A stretch of 64,000 bases of DNA from Marinobacter changyiensis (GCF_009193265.1 NZ_VZZZ01000005.1:310001-374000), one strand, 5' to 3'. Counted from the stretch's first letter, positions 1-10,332 are shown. Notes: a model not told the origin generated them from the letters alone. Made by a program: numbers and translations.

Positions 1-536
1 ACCCACTGGTGGCCAATGACCGCCTCCTGTCCCGCTGGGCCGATGCACTCGTCAGCATTCCCCACCTGAAACGTTTACGCATACACACCCGCTTACCTGT
101 CGTTATTCCCCAGCGTGTCAATAACGCACTGCTGGAATGGCTATCACGTAGTCGATTGCAAAAAGTCATCGTGCTTCACATTAATCACCCTAACGAAATT
201 GACCGACCCGTTGAAGAAGCGATCGCACGACTCAAATCCACCGGGGCGACGCTGCTCAACCAGAGCGTCATTCTCAGGGGCGTCAATGATCATGCGGACA
301 CACTTGTCCAACTGAGTGAGACATTGTTTGAGGCAGGTGTACTGCCTTATTATCTGCACGCCTTTGACCCGGTGGAAGGCGCTCATCATTTTGAGGTCAG
401 TGACAACGACGCTCGCAACCTGATGCGCAGTTTGCTGGATCGGCTGCCGGGATTTCTGGTACCTCGACTCGTGAGAGAGTTGCCTGGCAAGGCATCAAAA
501 ACACCATTGGATCTGTATATTGATGACGAGCGCTGA
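1..536 (+). CDS. epmB: EF-P beta-lysylation protein EpmB (C-terminal part)
   Basis: This is the C-terminal half of the lysine 2,3-aminomutase-like radical SAM enzyme that converts (S)-alpha-lysine to (R)-beta-lysine for modification of elongation factor P. The reading frame is already open at base 3 (P-L-V-A-N-D) and runs to TGA at 534-536, so the gene starts before the window and the radical SAM cysteine cluster is not visible. Family-typical segments are present: the IHTRLPVVIPQRV strand, HINHPNEI, LLNQSVILRGVND and YYLHAFDPVEGAHHF near the end. About 178 residues are seen of a family length near 340. The C-terminus lacks the long extension of clostridial lysine aminomutases, which favours EpmB. 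Confidence 0.93.
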   Translation, partial: PLVANDRLLSRWADALVSIPHLKRLRIHTRLPVVIPQRVNNALLEWLSRSRLQKVIVLHINHPNEIDRPVEEAIARLKSTGATLLNQSVILRGVNDHADTLVQLSETLFEAGVLPYYLHAFDPVEGAHHFEVSDNDARNLMRSLLDRLPGFLVPRLVRELPGKASKTPLDLYIDDER

Positions 537-614
537 CTCCACCCACGCATTATCCATGCACTATCCATGTACTCGAGGCTAAAACCACAACCTTTGTGAA
601 AGCTTGTCAATTCG

Positions 615-670
615 TAGAGTTCTGACTTTTTGTTCGCACTTTGCTATTTTAGAGTTCAATTTTAGAGTTC
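615..670 (+). repeat. Three copies of TAGAGTTC upstream of the PilZ-like gene
   Basis: The word TAGAGTTC occurs at 615-622, 650-657 and 663-670. The last two lie in a 13-bp tandem duplication of ATTTTAGAGTTC plus one base. The array sits about 45-100 bp before the start of the next gene and could be a regulator site or simple slippage. No protein partner can be named. Confidence 0.5.
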
Positions 671-715
671 GATCCAGGTGCTTCCTAAAGATCTGTAATC
701 ACGGCGAAATCATGA

Positions 716-2527
716 ATGGAAGGTAAGACCCTGAAACCCGACCTGACCGTAACGGAACAGAAAATCGCAAGCCTTTCATTCTGCGAAACTACCCCTAGAG
801 GTTTCGGAGCCTGGATTGGGCGTTTGCCCATGGCAAATATCGGTGAGGTTTCACGTCAGCTTTACCATGCCATTATCGAACTCAACCAGTTGTTTCTGGC
901 GCCCCCACAGCGTTTGCAGCTACTTGAGCTGATTCGCCCGAAAATTCACTTCGTCTGTAACGAACTTTCCCGCCATTATCTCGGACTCGCAATTGCCCTG
1001 CCCGAAAAACAACGGAAAATCGCTAATCTGTCCCAGGCTCTGCGACTGCACCTGGCGAATGGCTATAAGGCCTGCCTTCTGGAACTACTCGATGCCGGCC
1101 CGGCAGAGAAAAACCGTAAACTGATCGGCATCTGCTGCCACCGGGCCTTGTCGGATCTGGGGGCAACCATCGTTCGGGCTCACCAACTTTATTGTCCCAG
1201 CCCGGCGAAAAGCTGGCTAGAGTGCCACCGGATATACCGCTTTGCTTACCGTAACAAGCTCCTCAACATCGTTGTTGAGGATGACACGCTGCTCTATCGC
1301 AAAAGCAGCACGGTCAGCGACGCCTACAACAGAATTCTGCTGCTCGGTTGCGCCCGGCCCAACCAGCTGCGGCAAAACGAGCTGATGCGGGCTTATGAGC
1401 TATTCGAAGCCTGGACCGACCTGGTCGTATGCAGACCGGACCTCCAGGACCCTGCGCTGTTCGTTATCAATATGGAGCGGGACTCCGCCCCGATCTACCG
1501 AAGCCTGCGGCAACAGGAGTCCAACGGAGACTGCTTTGGCTTTGACACCACCGAACTTGCTCAACGCATTTCAGAGTACCTGCACGCCCGGACAGACCGA
1601 GGACAACCAGACACCAAAACAGGAATCCCGCTGCCTGCTGCCGTCAGTGACACCTTGCTTGCTCATCTCAGCCAGGCGCTGGGCATCCTCACCAAACGCA
1701 ATTTCAATCGCATAACCAGTCAAGGCAGGCTTGAGGTCTGCGTCGGATTAACCGCGGCGCATTATTTTATTGCGGGAGAGAGGACGTTCAACCGGTTTGT
1801 GTCCGGCAATAACACGGCACCCGAAGACGATAACAACGTATTCCTCAGCGGAGCACGACAGCGAAACGATGCGTGGGCTGGCGCCCATGATGCCGGACCA
1901 GATGACGTGCGAATCTCAGCAGATACACCCATCACTTTCCGGGGTAGCGGCGGTCCCGCCGAGACGGGAGTACCCGAGAAAAACCGGCCGCGGTCCTATC
2001 AAACCCTGCTTATCAACACCAGTCCAGGCGGTTACTGCGTGGGCTGGGAAGCGGACGTACCTCCGGCACTGCAAGCAGGTGAGATTCTGGGTGTCCGGGA
2101 GCAACGCTCTCATCCCTGGAGTGTTGCGGTGGTGCGCTGGATTCGTCAGATCCGCAATCAGGGCACCCAGGTGGGTGTTGAACTGTTAGCACCAAGCGCC
2201 TCACCCTGCGGCGTTCGGCTGATCCAGAAAGTTGGCAATAGCAGCGAGTTTCTCAGGGGGCTCTTGTTGCCGGAAATCGGCGCCGTCAAACAGGCTGCCA
2301 CCCTGATCACGCCGAGGCTGCCGTTCCAGAGCGGAAGCCGCATTGTCCTCCTGCACGATGGCAGAGAGGATCAGGGCCAGCTATCACGGAGGGTCTCCGC
2401 GACCGGCAGCGTCAGTCAGTTTGAACTCAAGCTTCAAAACAGTGGCGAACGTGACAACATTGTTGCTGAGGCTGCCTCGGGCACCGCCTGTGAAGACGAG
2501 TTCGATTCACTCTGGCCGTCACTGTAG
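716..2527 (+). CDS. PilZ-like domain protein encoded beside FimX
   Basis: A 603-residue cytoplasmic protein with no signal peptide. Residues about 1-370 are mostly helical and unfamiliar. Residues about 430-520 (SYQTLLINTSPGGYCVGW, then ILGVRE, then VAVVRWIRQIRNQGTQVGVELLAP) look like a PilZ-type beta barrel, although the classic RxxxR and D/NxSxxG signatures are imperfect. Genes of this kind lie directly upstream of fimX in Pseudomonas (the PA4958 type), as here, so a role in c-di-GMP or type IV pilus signalling is likely by context only. The start at 716 has a weak ribosome site; a later start such as the methionine at residue 38 cannot be excluded. Confidence 0.75.
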   Translation: MEGKTLKPDLTVTEQKIASLSFCETTPRGFGAWIGRLPMANIGEVSRQLYHAIIELNQLFLAPPQRLQLLELIRPKIHFVCNELSRHYLGLAIALPEKQRKIANLSQALRLHLANGYKACLLELLDAGPAEKNRKLIGICCHRALSDLGATIVRAHQLYCPSPAKSWLECHRIYRFAYRNKLLNIVVEDDTLLYRKSSTVSDAYNRILLLGCARPNQLRQNELMRAYELFEAWTDLVVCRPDLQDPALFVINMERDSAPIYRSLRQQESNGDCFGFDTTELAQRISEYLHARTDRGQPDTKTGIPLPAAVSDTLLAHLSQALGILTKRNFNRITSQGRLEVCVGLTAAHYFIAGERTFNRFVSGNNTAPEDDNNVFLSGARQRNDAWAGAHDAGPDDVRISADTPITFRGSGGPAETGVPEKNRPRSYQTLLINTSPGGYCVGWEADVPPALQAGEILGVREQRSHPWSVAVVRWIRQIRNQGTQVGVELLAPSASPCGVRLIQKVGNSSEFLRGLLLPEIGAVKQAATLITPRLPFQSGSRIVLLHDGREDQGQLSRRVSATGSVSQFELKLQNSGERDNIVAEAASGTACEDEFDSLWPSL

Positions 2528-2752
2528 CTAACGGATTTCGAGAGCAAGGACGCTCCCACTTCAGTCTGCCTCCTCACCATCAATTACGACTCCGATTCAG
2601 ACGACAGTCCCGGGCTGTGATGCCAAGGGTTGTTATTGGCTAACATCCGCTGCATCATCCATTCAATGTGAAGAGCATGGTGAATGCCCGATGACAGAGT
2701 TAACTGTCACCGCCACAATAACGAACAGCGTATTGCGAGAGATACTTCAGGA

Positions 2753-4837
2753 ATGCAGAAAAAAAACGCCACCGTCCACCTGCTGATACTCGACCCCTCC
2801 CAGAATGATGCGGAAACCCTGGTCAGCCTCCTCAGAAACTCGGGCAGGGCAACCCGCGCCCACCGGATAACCTCTGAAGAGGACCTCGAAGAGACCATCA
2901 AGGCCAGCAACTGGGATATTTTGCTTGCCCGAGATGTGGAACAGGAGTTCAAGCCTGAGGATGCCCTTGCCCTGATCCGGCGACTGGACAAGGATATCCC
3001 GTTTATCCTGATGACTCAGGAATTCGACCGCGACCGTACTGTCTCGTTTATCCGTGCCGGCGCTCAGGATACCGTGCCTTTCGAATATTCCGACCTTGTC
3101 GTACTGACTGCGAAACGGGAGCTCGCAGCGCTGGATGAGCGACGCCAGCGCCGCGCGCTGGAGTCTCACTTGCGCGAGGCTGAACAACGCTGCCAGTTGT
3201 TGCTCGAAAGCTCCAAAGATGCCATCGCTTACATAAATGACGGCATGCATATCTATGCCAACCAGTCCTACATGGACTTCCTTGGTTACGATGACATCGA
3301 TGAGCTCATCTGCATTCCGCTGCTCGATACCCTCGCTACGGAAAGCCAGGGGCCCTATAAAGAATTCATGAAAGCCTTCGCGGAAGTTCCAAAAGATGGC
3401 GCCACTCTGGCAAGTGTTGCCAAACGCAGCGACGACCATCAGATGAACATCGTCATGACGGCGTCATCGGCAACCTATGACGGCGAGCCCTGCACCCAGA
3501 TCGTTATTCAACCCGAGCAGAACGATGCGGAGCTGGAAGAAAAGCTGCGCAAAATCAGCAGTCAGGATTTGCTTACCGGCCTTTATAACCGTCAGCACCT
3601 GATGGATGCCCTGGGCAAAGCCATCATCGTGGCGGGCGACAAGCAAGAAAACGGCGCCCTCGCCTACATCGCGCTGGATGACTTCATGACGATGAAAAGC
3701 CAGGTTGGCATCGCCGGCGCGGACCTGGTTCTCGGTGATCTCGCAACTATGCTCAAGGCGCAAGTTAACGACCAGATGATTCTCGCACGGATGAGCGATG
3801 ACGCCTTTGCCATTCTGGCCCAGCCTTGCGATGAGAAGCGCCTGGCAGACCTCTGCGAAACGATCTGTAAAAAAATCGAAGACCACCTCTTTGATATCAG
3901 CGAACGCACGGTGCAGATCACTGTGAGCATCGGGGTCGCCGCCATTACCGAGAACTCGCCCAAAGCCCCTGACCTCATGGGCCGCGCCCATACTGCATCG
4001 GCGGAGGTCCGGAAGCTCGAGGGCCACGAGCGTGGGAACGGGGTGTTGATCTATAACCCTGGCCAGTTTGAATCCCTCGATGAAGGCAACTCCATAGAAG
4101 CCATCCAGAAAGCGCTCGATGAAGACCGCTTCCGGCTCCTGTTCCAGCCCATCATTAACCTGCGGGGCGAAGGCGAGGAACATTATGAGGCTCTGGTGCG
4201 CATGCTGGACAGGGACAACGAGGAAATCTCACCCTATGACTTCCTGCCACCAGCGGGACCGTCTGACATGGCCTGCAAGATTGATCGCTGGGTTATCCTC
4301 CAGACCATCAAACAACTCGCCAACCATCGCTCCAAAGATCATGACTCCCGGCTGTTCCTGAATGTGACCGGTGAGACCATCCAGGACAAAACGTTCACCT
4401 CATGGCTCAGCGTTGCACTGAAATCTGCCCGGCTGCCCGGTGACGCACTGATCTTCCAGCTTCGCGAAGGCGATGCCAACAGTTACATGAAGCAGGCCAA
4501 GGAGTTCTCACGCTCACTTCATGAACTGCATTGCAAGGTGTCCATTTGCCAGTTTGGCTGCGCCCTGAATCCATTCAACACGCTCAAGCACATTGATGTG
4601 GATTACGTGAAAATCGACGGTTCGTTCACTGAAGAGATTCAGAAAACCGAAAGCGCCAAAGAAGAAATCAAGGCAATGGTCAAGTCACTCCAAAGCACCG
4701 GGAAGCTTACCATTATCCCGTTGGTGGAAAACGCCGCCGTGCTGGCAACGCTCTGGCAAGCCGGCGTCAACTACATCCAGGGGTACTACCTGCAGGCACC
4801 GGCGCCGGAAATGAACTACGACTTCGGGGATCAGTGA
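2753..4837 (+). CDS. fimX: FimX-like c-di-GMP receptor with degenerate GGDEF and EAL domains
   Basis: The order is REC-like domain (about residues 8-125), PAS domain (140-250), GGDEF domain opened by LTGLYNRQHL, and a C-terminal EAL domain. The GGDEF motif is replaced by MSDDAF, so cyclase activity is not expected. EAL itself is kept (YEALVRM), as are FLNVTGE, KIDGSF and YIQGYY, but the metal-binding DDFG is replaced by CQFG, which should abolish phosphodiesterase activity while leaving c-di-GMP binding possible. This matches Pseudomonas FimX, the polar receptor controlling type IV pilus assembly. The start at 2753 gives 694 residues, near the 691 of P. aeruginosa FimX; an upstream in-frame ATG at 2684 adds 23 unlikely residues. 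The 3' end overlaps convergent serB by 7 bp. Confidence 0.88.
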   Translation: MQKKNATVHLLILDPSQNDAETLVSLLRNSGRATRAHRITSEEDLEETIKASNWDILLARDVEQEFKPEDALALIRRLDKDIPFILMTQEFDRDRTVSFIRAGAQDTVPFEYSDLVVLTAKRELAALDERRQRRALESHLREAEQRCQLLLESSKDAIAYINDGMHIYANQSYMDFLGYDDIDELICIPLLDTLATESQGPYKEFMKAFAEVPKDGATLASVAKRSDDHQMNIVMTASSATYDGEPCTQIVIQPEQNDAELEEKLRKISSQDLLTGLYNRQHLMDALGKAIIVAGDKQENGALAYIALDDFMTMKSQVGIAGADLVLGDLATMLKAQVNDQMILARMSDDAFAILAQPCDEKRLADLCETICKKIEDHLFDISERTVQITVSIGVAAITENSPKAPDLMGRAHTASAEVRKLEGHERGNGVLIYNPGQFESLDEGNSIEAIQKALDEDRFRLLFQPIINLRGEGEEHYEALVRMLDRDNEEISPYDFLPPAGPSDMACKIDRWVILQTIKQLANHRSKDHDSRLFLNVTGETIQDKTFTSWLSVALKSARLPGDALIFQLREGDANSYMKQAKEFSRSLHELHCKVSICQFGCALNPFNTLKHIDVDYVKIDGSFTEEIQKTESAKEEIKAMVKSLQSTGKLTIIPLVENAAVLATLWQAGVNYIQGYYLQAPAPEMNYDFGDQ

Positions 4838-6039
4838 GTCTCACTTTCCCGAAATCCGATCAGGTACAAAATTGCGTCCAGCCCGAGCGTTGAAATTGAA
4901 TGCCGGGCGGACTCCTTGACCACAGGCTTGGCTCGAAACGCCACCCCCAACCCGGCCTGACTGAGCATTGGCAGGTCATTGGCGCCATCGCCCACGGCAA
5001 TCACCTGCTCCCGGGATACGTTTTCCCGGGCCGCAATTTCCAACAATAATTCTGCCTTGCGCTGGCCATCGACAATACGGCCCGATACCCGACCGGTGAC
5101 CTTGCCGTTCTCAATTTCCAGCTCATTGGCGTAAATGTAATCGATACCCAACTTCTGCTGCAGGTGCCTGGCGAAATAAGTAAACCCTCCGGACAGGATG
5201 GCCGTACGATAACCCAGTGATTTCAGACTCTTGAGCAAATGCTCCGCACCTTCCGTCAGTTTAAGGCGTTGCGCGATACCTTCGAGCACCGACTCATCCA
5301 GCCCCTTCAACAACGCCAGACGCTCCGCAAAACTTTGGCTGAAATCCAGCTCACCCATCATCGCCCGTTCGGTTATTGCCGCCACCTGATCTCCTACTCC
5401 CGCTTCCCGGGCCAGTTCGTCGATCACTTCCGCCTCAATCAGCGTGGAGTCCATATCGAACACCACCAGGCGCCGGTTGCGGCGGAAAATGGAATCCTCC
5501 TGGAAGGCAATATCCACATTCATTTCGCCGGCAATATGGAGAAAATCGGACCGCAACTGCTCGGGGTCCGACGGCGTCCCCCGCACCGAGAACTCAATGC
5601 AGGCAATCCGGTTATCCGTGGGGTTCAGGGAAGGCCGGGCGGAAAGCCGGGTGATGTTGTCGATGTTGAGACCGTGGCGCGCAGTAATGGCTGACACCCG
5701 CGCAATCTGCTCGGCTTTGATGTCACGGGACAGCAGCGTCACGATGTAACAGGCGCGATTTCGGCCCGCCGCCCACTGCTGGTATTCGCTTTCCGTGATG
5801 GGCGCAAAGCGGACCTGAAGGTCCAGGGCGTGGAGCCGGAACAGCAGCTCACGGATAACAGACGAAGCCTTTGACTCATCCGGAATTTCCGCCAGAATGC
5901 CCCAGGTCAGGTGGTCGTGGATCACCGCCTGGCCGATATCGAGAATCCGGACGTCGTAGCGCCCCATGATGCCGGTAATCTCCGACGTCAGCCCCGGTTG
6001 GTCCCGGCCTGACACATTAATCAGTACCAGTTCACTCAC
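4831..6039 (-). CDS. serB: Phosphoserine phosphatase SerB
   Basis: Performs the last step of serine synthesis, hydrolysing phosphoserine in the cytoplasm. The 402-residue protein has two N-terminal ACT-like domains (about 1-180; the first opens [20 protein letters not shown]) and a HAD phosphatase domain starting at [15 protein letters not shown], whose two aspartates are nucleophile and acid/base. The SGGF motif and [10 protein letters not shown] loop close the active site. The long two-ACT form is typical of pseudomonads. Its start codon lies inside the end of parC (8-bp overlap), so the two are probably co-transcribed. Confidence 0.97.
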   Translation of the reverse strand: MSELVLINVSGRDQPGLTSEITGIMGRYDVRILDIGQAVIHDHLTWGILAEIPDESKASSVIRELLFRLHALDLQVRFAPITESEYQQWAAGRNRACYIVTLLSRDIKAEQIARVSAITARHGLNIDNITRLSARPSLNPTDNRIACIEFSVRGTPSDPEQLRSDFLHIAGEMNVDIAFQEDSIFRRNRRLVVFDMDSTLIEAEVIDELAREAGVGDQVAAITERAMMGELDFSQSFAERLALLKGLDESVLEGIAQRLKLTEGAEHLLKSLKSLGYRTAILSGGFTYFARHLQQKLGIDYIYANELEIENGKVTGRVSGRIVDGQRKAELLLEIAARENVSREQVIAVGDGANDLPMLSQAGLGVAFRAKPVVKESARHSISTLGLDAILYLIGFRESETH

Positions 6040-8329
6040 CGTTGTCCTGCTCCTCGTCCGCCGCCAGTGAGGCCGCTGATCTGACCACTTCGACCCCGTC
6101 TACACGTTGCAGCCCTCGGGGCAGTTTGTGGCCACGCCGACCACGCTCACCCAGATAATGCTCCAGATCATTGAACTGGAGATTCATCTTGCGCTTGCCC
6201 GCCAGAATCTGAAGCTGGTCGGTCTGGGCAAATATCGCAACTGCCACCACATACTCTTCACGGCTCTGAACCCGGGCAGACGGAATGCTGATGATCTTGT
6301 TGCCCTTGCCTTTCGCCAGTTCCGGTAACTCACTGAGCGGGAACACCAGCATCCGGCCCTCATTGGAAATGGCAACCAGATAAAGCACTTCCTCACCCTT
6401 GGGCACAACGAGAGGTGGCATAACCCGCGCGCCTTTCGGCACGTTTACCAGCGCTTTGCCGTTGCGGTTCTTGCTGATCATTTCCTCCAGCGACGTCACA
6501 AAACCATAACCTCCGTCAGTGACCAGCAGGACTTTTTCAGACGGATTCCCGATCAGCAGCCCTGCGAAGGTGGCTCCCGGCTGGGGGTTGATCCGGCCCG
6601 TCAGCGGCTCACCCTGCCCCCGGGCCGACGGCAGCGTGTGGGCCATCATGGAGTAGGCGCGCCCGGTGGAATCCAGAAAGATCGCCTGCTGATTGGTGCG
6701 GCCACGGGCCGACATCGCAAACTTGTCACCGGACTTGAAGCTGAGCCCCCCGGGCTCAATATCATGACCTTTGGCAGCGCGCACCCAGCCTTTTTCCGAG
6801 AGCACCACGGTCACCGGGTCATTGGAGATCAGGTCCAGCTCGCTGAATGCCTTCGCCTCTCCACGCTCGACGATGGGCGAACGCCGGTCGTCTCCGTAAG
6901 TTTCCGCATCGTCTTCAAGCTCTTGCCTGATCAATGCGGTGAGGCGCTTGTCAGAGCCCAGAATCGACTGTAACTCGTCCCGCTCAGCAGCCAACTCGTC
7001 CTGCTCACCCCGGATTTTCATTTCTTCCAGTTTTGCCAGGTGACGCAACTTCAATTCGAGAATGGCTTCTGCCTGGTCCGGTGACAACCCGAACCGGGTC
7101 ATCAACTCCGCCTTTGGTTTGTCTTCGGTGCGGATAATCTCAATCACTTCGTCGATGTTCAAATAGGCTATCAGCAGGCCTTCAAGCAGATGCAGGCGGG
7201 CCAACACCTTATCGAGCCGGTACTGTAGCCGACGGGTGACCGTCACACGGCGATAACTCAGCCACTCGGTGAGGATAGTGCGCAGGTTTTTGACTGCCGG
7301 GCGGCCGTCGTTGCCGATAACATTGATATTGACGCGGTAGGTTTTCTCGAGGTCCGTGCTCGCAAAAAGGTGCGTCATCAGCCCCTCGAGGTCCACCCGG
7401 TTGGAGCGTGGAATGATCACCAGCCGGGTCGGGTTTTCATGGTCAGACTCATCGCGCAAATCCGCCACCATTGGCAGCTTCTTGATTTGCATCTGGTGAG
7501 CAATCTGCTCCAGCACCCGGTTACCGGAAACCTGGTGAGGCAAATCGGTCACCACGATATCGCCCCCCTCATTGATCCAGCGGGCGCGCATACGAAGCGA
7601 GCCGCGGCCGGTTTCATACATCTGGAGCAAATCCTTCCGGGGCGTGATAATTTCAGCGTAAGTGGGAAAATCCGGCCCTTTGATGTGTTCGCAGAGTTGC
7701 TCAGTGGTGGTCTGCGGCGCTTCCAGCAGGCGAATACAGGCGGCTGTCACCTCCCGCACGTTATGGGGCGGGATGTCCGTCGCCATGCCCACCGCAATAC
7801 CCGTGGTGCCGTTCAGCAGCACATGGGGCAGCCGCGCCGGCAACGTCGAGGGCTCGTCCATGGTGCCATCAAAGTTGGGCACCCAGTCTACCGTGCCCTG
7901 CCCGAGTTCACTGAGCAGTGCATCCGCGAACCGAGCCAACCGGGATTCGGTGTATCGCATCGCCGCGAAGGATTTGGGATCATCCGGCGAACCCCAGTTG
8001 CCTTGGCCGTCCACGAGCGGGTAACGGTAGGAAAACGGCTGCGCCATCAGCACCATGGCTTCGTAGCAGGCACTATCCCCATGAGGATGAAACTTACCCA
8101 GCACGTCACCAACAGTCCGGGCAGATTTCTTGTATTTTGACGTCGATTTGAGACCCAGCTCCGACATGGCGTAGATAATGCGCCGCTGGACCGGTTTCAG
8201 ACCGTCTCCCACATTGGGCAGGGCCCGGTCGAGGATGACGTACATGGAGTAATCAAGGTACGCCTTCTCGGTATATTCCTTCAGCGCAACCCGTTCAAAC
8301 CCTTCATCCGTAGTCTGAAACTCTGGCAT
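6032..8329 (-). CDS. parC: DNA topoisomerase IV subunit A ParC
   Basis: The 765-residue DNA-cleaving subunit of topoisomerase IV, which decatenates sister chromosomes. The N-terminal breakage-reunion domain carries [11 protein letters not shown], the quinolone-region segment [19 protein letters not shown] and the catalytic tyrosine in [10 protein letters not shown]. The C-terminal third is the beta-pinwheel DNA-wrapping domain. A ribosome site (AAGAGG) sits 5 bases before ATG, and a good sigma-70 promoter lies about 65 bp upstream. Its partner parE is encoded separately about 5.5 kb away on the same strand. Confidence 0.98.
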   Translation of the reverse strand: MPEFQTTDEGFERVALKEYTEKAYLDYSMYVILDRALPNVGDGLKPVQRRIIYAMSELGLKSTSKYKKSARTVGDVLGKFHPHGDSACYEAMVLMAQPFSYRYPLVDGQGNWGSPDDPKSFAAMRYTESRLARFADALLSELGQGTVDWVPNFDGTMDEPSTLPARLPHVLLNGTTGIAVGMATDIPPHNVREVTAACIRLLEAPQTTTEQLCEHIKGPDFPTYAEIITPRKDLLQMYETGRGSLRMRARWINEGGDIVVTDLPHQVSGNRVLEQIAHQMQIKKLPMVADLRDESDHENPTRLVIIPRSNRVDLEGLMTHLFASTDLEKTYRVNINVIGNDGRPAVKNLRTILTEWLSYRRVTVTRRLQYRLDKVLARLHLLEGLLIAYLNIDEVIEIIRTEDKPKAELMTRFGLSPDQAEAILELKLRHLAKLEEMKIRGEQDELAAERDELQSILGSDKRLTALIRQELEDDAETYGDDRRSPIVERGEAKAFSELDLISNDPVTVVLSEKGWVRAAKGHDIEPGGLSFKSGDKFAMSARGRTNQQAIFLDSTGRAYSMMAHTLPSARGQGEPLTGRINPQPGATFAGLLIGNPSEKVLLVTDGGYGFVTSLEEMISKNRNGKALVNVPKGARVMPPLVVPKGEEVLYLVAISNEGRMLVFPLSELPELAKGKGNKIISIPSARVQSREEYVVAVAIFAQTDQLQILAGKRKMNLQFNDLEHYLGERGRRGHKLPRGLQRVDGVEVVRSAASLAADEEQDNGE

Positions 8330-8393
8330 GGAGGCCTCTTGTTAACTGTGGTGAATTCCGTTAGCTACCCATGGGCAGCACATCTGGGGGGAC

Positions 8394-8423
8394 ATTATAT
8401 GGAGCACGGGCGTCGGACACCAA
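8394..8423 (-). promoter_or_regulatory. Likely sigma-70 promoter of parC
   Basis: Reading the minus strand, TTGGTG (8423-8418) and a perfect TATAAT (8399-8394) are separated by 18 bp. Transcription would begin near 8387, giving a leader of about 58 bases before the parC ATG at 8329. Confidence 0.55.
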
Positions 8424-8434
8424 TCTGTTGCACC

Positions 8435-8487
8435 CTTCAGCCCGGATCAGGTTTAAATAGCGGAATTCACGAATGGAGGGGCTGAAG
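8435..8487. repeat. Inverted repeat CTTCAGCCC / GGGCTGAAG with 35-base loop
   Basis: Nine-base perfect arms lie at 8435-8443 and 8479-8487, upstream of the parC promoter and about 75 bp before the small membrane gene. No T-run follows. Function unknown; see the rejected TPP riboswitch idea. Confidence 0.4.
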
Positions 8488-8562
8488 CACACCCCGTATT
8501 CTCGGTAACAGGTAATAACACTACTGTTCAGCTACCGTCCATTTTCCACTCGAGCGTTTACG

Positions 8563-8808
8563 ATGAGAATGACCTTCAAGGCTTGTCAGCAGGCAATGTT
8601 AACGGCCCTGATCAATGCCACCCTGGCGCTGGCACTGATGTTTCTGGTTGAATTCGCGATCAGTGGCACACTCCAACTTACCGGGCTTTATCTTTGGGCA
8701 GGCATGCTGATCTGGCTGGTTATCTTCAGCGCGCAGTTCTATCGTCAGCTCAAACTCTGCCGCTGCGACCAACAGCGCGCAACTGTAGAACATTCCAAAC
8801 CGTTATAG
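8563..8808 (+). CDS. Small inner-membrane protein, unknown function
   Basis: An 81-residue product with two predicted membrane segments (about residues 13-35 and 40-60) separated by a short SGTLQLTGL loop, followed by a basic, cysteine-containing tail (KLCRCDQQ). No family is recognised. It stands alone between parC (divergent) and yceI (convergent). The ATG at 8563 lacks a strong ribosome site; the length and hydrophobic pattern make it a probable gene. Confidence 0.5.
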   Translation: MRMTFKACQQAMLTALINATLALALMFLVEFAISGTLQLTGLYLWAGMLIWLVIFSAQFYRQLKLCRCDQQRATVEHSKPL

Positions 8809-8895
8809 CTTCCCTCCCCTGCGTATAACAACTCAATAACCCGGCTGGCCGGTTCCGGGTGCAATAGCCCGGCCGGCTCCGGTATCAAAGTGACG

Positions 8896-9480
8896 TTACT
8901 GGCGAATACCTTCGACTGACATGATAATCTCGACGGTTTCAGACGCCTTGCCCAAATTGGTCGGAATTCCAAAGTCCGCCAGTTTCAGTTCGGTTTCAGC
9001 TTCAAAGCCCATACGATAGCCGCCCCAGGGGTCATCACCGTGGCCGAGCATCTCAACGTCCAGAGTGATTTCCTTGGTAACTCCCCGGAGAGTGAAATCG
9101 CCGGTAATCTCTGCTTCGTCTTCGTCATCCAGTTTTACGCTGGTGCTTTTAAAGGTGGCCTGCGGGTAATCATCCACAAACAGGAAGTCTTCACTGCGTA
9201 AATGCTTGTCGCGCTCGCCATGATTGGAGTCCACGCTTGCGGTCTTAATCGTTACATTGACTGTGCTGTTTTCAGGATTTTCAGCATCGTAAAAAAACTC
9301 TCCGTCAAAATCGTTGAAACGGCCGTAGAGCCAGCTGTAGCCGAGGTGTGAAATCTTGAAAGTAATAAATTGGTGCGCATCTTTTTTGTCGAATGCATAG
9401 GTGCCGCTGTGCTCAGACGCGTGCACACCCGCAATCATTGCAACTGATATGGCTGAGGCGAGCAATTGCTTTTTCATCAT
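8896..9480 (-). CDS. yceI: YceI family periplasmic lipid-binding protein
   Basis: A 194-residue protein with a cleavable signal peptide (MMKKQLLASAISVAMIAG, cut after ...HAS) and a full YceI lipocalin-like barrel: GTYAFDKKDAHQFITFKISHLGYSWLYG at the start, FKSTSV and GDFTLRGVTKEITLDV in the middle. Family members bind isoprenoids such as polyprenyl chains in an extended cavity. It lies directly downstream of a cytochrome b561, a pairing common in proteobacteria that hints at a quinone-related role. A ribosome site (GGAGATGACC) precedes the ATG. Confidence 0.93.
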   Translation of the reverse strand: MMKKQLLASAISVAMIAGVHASEHSGTYAFDKKDAHQFITFKISHLGYSWLYGRFNDFDGEFFYDAENPENSTVNVTIKTASVDSNHGERDKHLRSEDFLFVDDYPQATFKSTSVKLDDEDEAEITGDFTLRGVTKEITLDVEMLGHGDDPWGGYRMGFEAETELKLADFGIPTNLGKASETVEIIMSVEGIRQ

Positions 9481-9565
9481 AGGTCATCTCCTTTGTTGGC
9501 CTTTACAGACCGGGTTTGAAAGTTGTACGAATCAAATAGCAGGCCCGACCGGCATTTACCTGCGG

Positions 9566-10111
9566 TTAAAATCCCAGCATCCGGCGCAGCGTGTTGTCTT
9601 TATCAATCACGTGGTGCTTCACTGCAGCCAGACCGTGCAGCCCTGCCAAAACGACCAGTGCCCAGGTCGCCCAGTAATGAACCATGCCTGCGATCTCTTC
9701 GAGAAAACGCATCGGGCCGGTGACGGATGGCACAGAAAACCAGTTGAAAACGTCGATGGAGGAGCCATCCAGCGTGGAGATAAGGTAACCACTGACCATC
9801 GCAACAATTAACAACAGGTAAAGCAGACCGTGAACACCCTGCGCAGCCACCACCTCCCAACGCTGATGATTGCTGAGGGGCGCCGGCGGGGCATTTGCCA
9901 ATCGCCAGATCAGACGGAGTATCACCGTCCCGAGCAACAGCAGGCCAACACTCTTGTGGATATGGGGCGCGGAGCGATACCACTGATCGTAATAGGTCAG
10001 ATCGACCATGTAATAACCCAGCCCGAAAAGTCCGAACACAGCGATGGCGATTATCCAGTGCAAAGCTATGCTGATGACGCCGAAGCGAGTGGGCGAGTTG
10101 CGTACCTGCAT
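9566..10111 (-). CDS. Cytochrome b561 family diheme membrane protein
   Basis: A 181-residue protein with four membrane helices. Heme-ligand histidines expected for the bacterial b561 (CybB) family are visible: LHWIIAI in helix 1, HIHKSVG before helix 2, HYWATWALVVLAGLHGL in helices 3-4. CybB-type proteins oxidise ubiquinol and pass electrons to superoxide or periplasmic partners. It starts at ATG 10111 and is followed 85 bp later by yceI, so the two probably form one transcript. Confidence 0.9.
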   Translation of the reverse strand: MQVRNSPTRFGVISIALHWIIAIAVFGLFGLGYYMVDLTYYDQWYRSAPHIHKSVGLLLLGTVILRLIWRLANAPPAPLSNHQRWEVVAAQGVHGLLYLLLIVAMVSGYLISTLDGSSIDVFNWFSVPSVTGPMRFLEEIAGMVHYWATWALVVLAGLHGLAAVKHHVIDKDNTLRRMLGF

Positions 10112-10298
10112 GAGTTGTAAGGCTCCGTTATGTGAACGCCATTAATACATCAGCAATTCGAGTGTAAGAATCCGCCCCTCAAAAGCCAATCGAAATGTTT
10201 TGGCCGCCATGATCAGAAAAACTGATGCTGGACTTTTGTCGAATACGGGTTTTACGGATTGAGAAATACCAGCAAGAAGGTAGTCTAAACACATATTC

Positions 10299-10312
10299 AA
10301 GGCTGAAGCCTT
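10299..10312 (+). promoter_or_regulatory. Small hairpin before a ribosome binding site
   Basis: AAGGC-TGAA-GCCTT forms a perfect 5-bp stem with a tetraloop, ending 8 bases before the AAGGAG of the tiny frame at 10333. It might modulate access to that site. Confidence 0.35.
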
Positions 10313-10332
10313 TAAGATCCAAGGAGAGTGAA

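Noticed and set aside
8431..8512. TPP riboswitch on the minus strand upstream of parC (words CGGGGTG and AACCTGATCCGG)
   Set aside because: The hallmark CTGAGA and the 3' GCGTAGGGA elements are missing, it lies upstream of the parC promoter, and no thiamine gene is near. At most a decayed copy.
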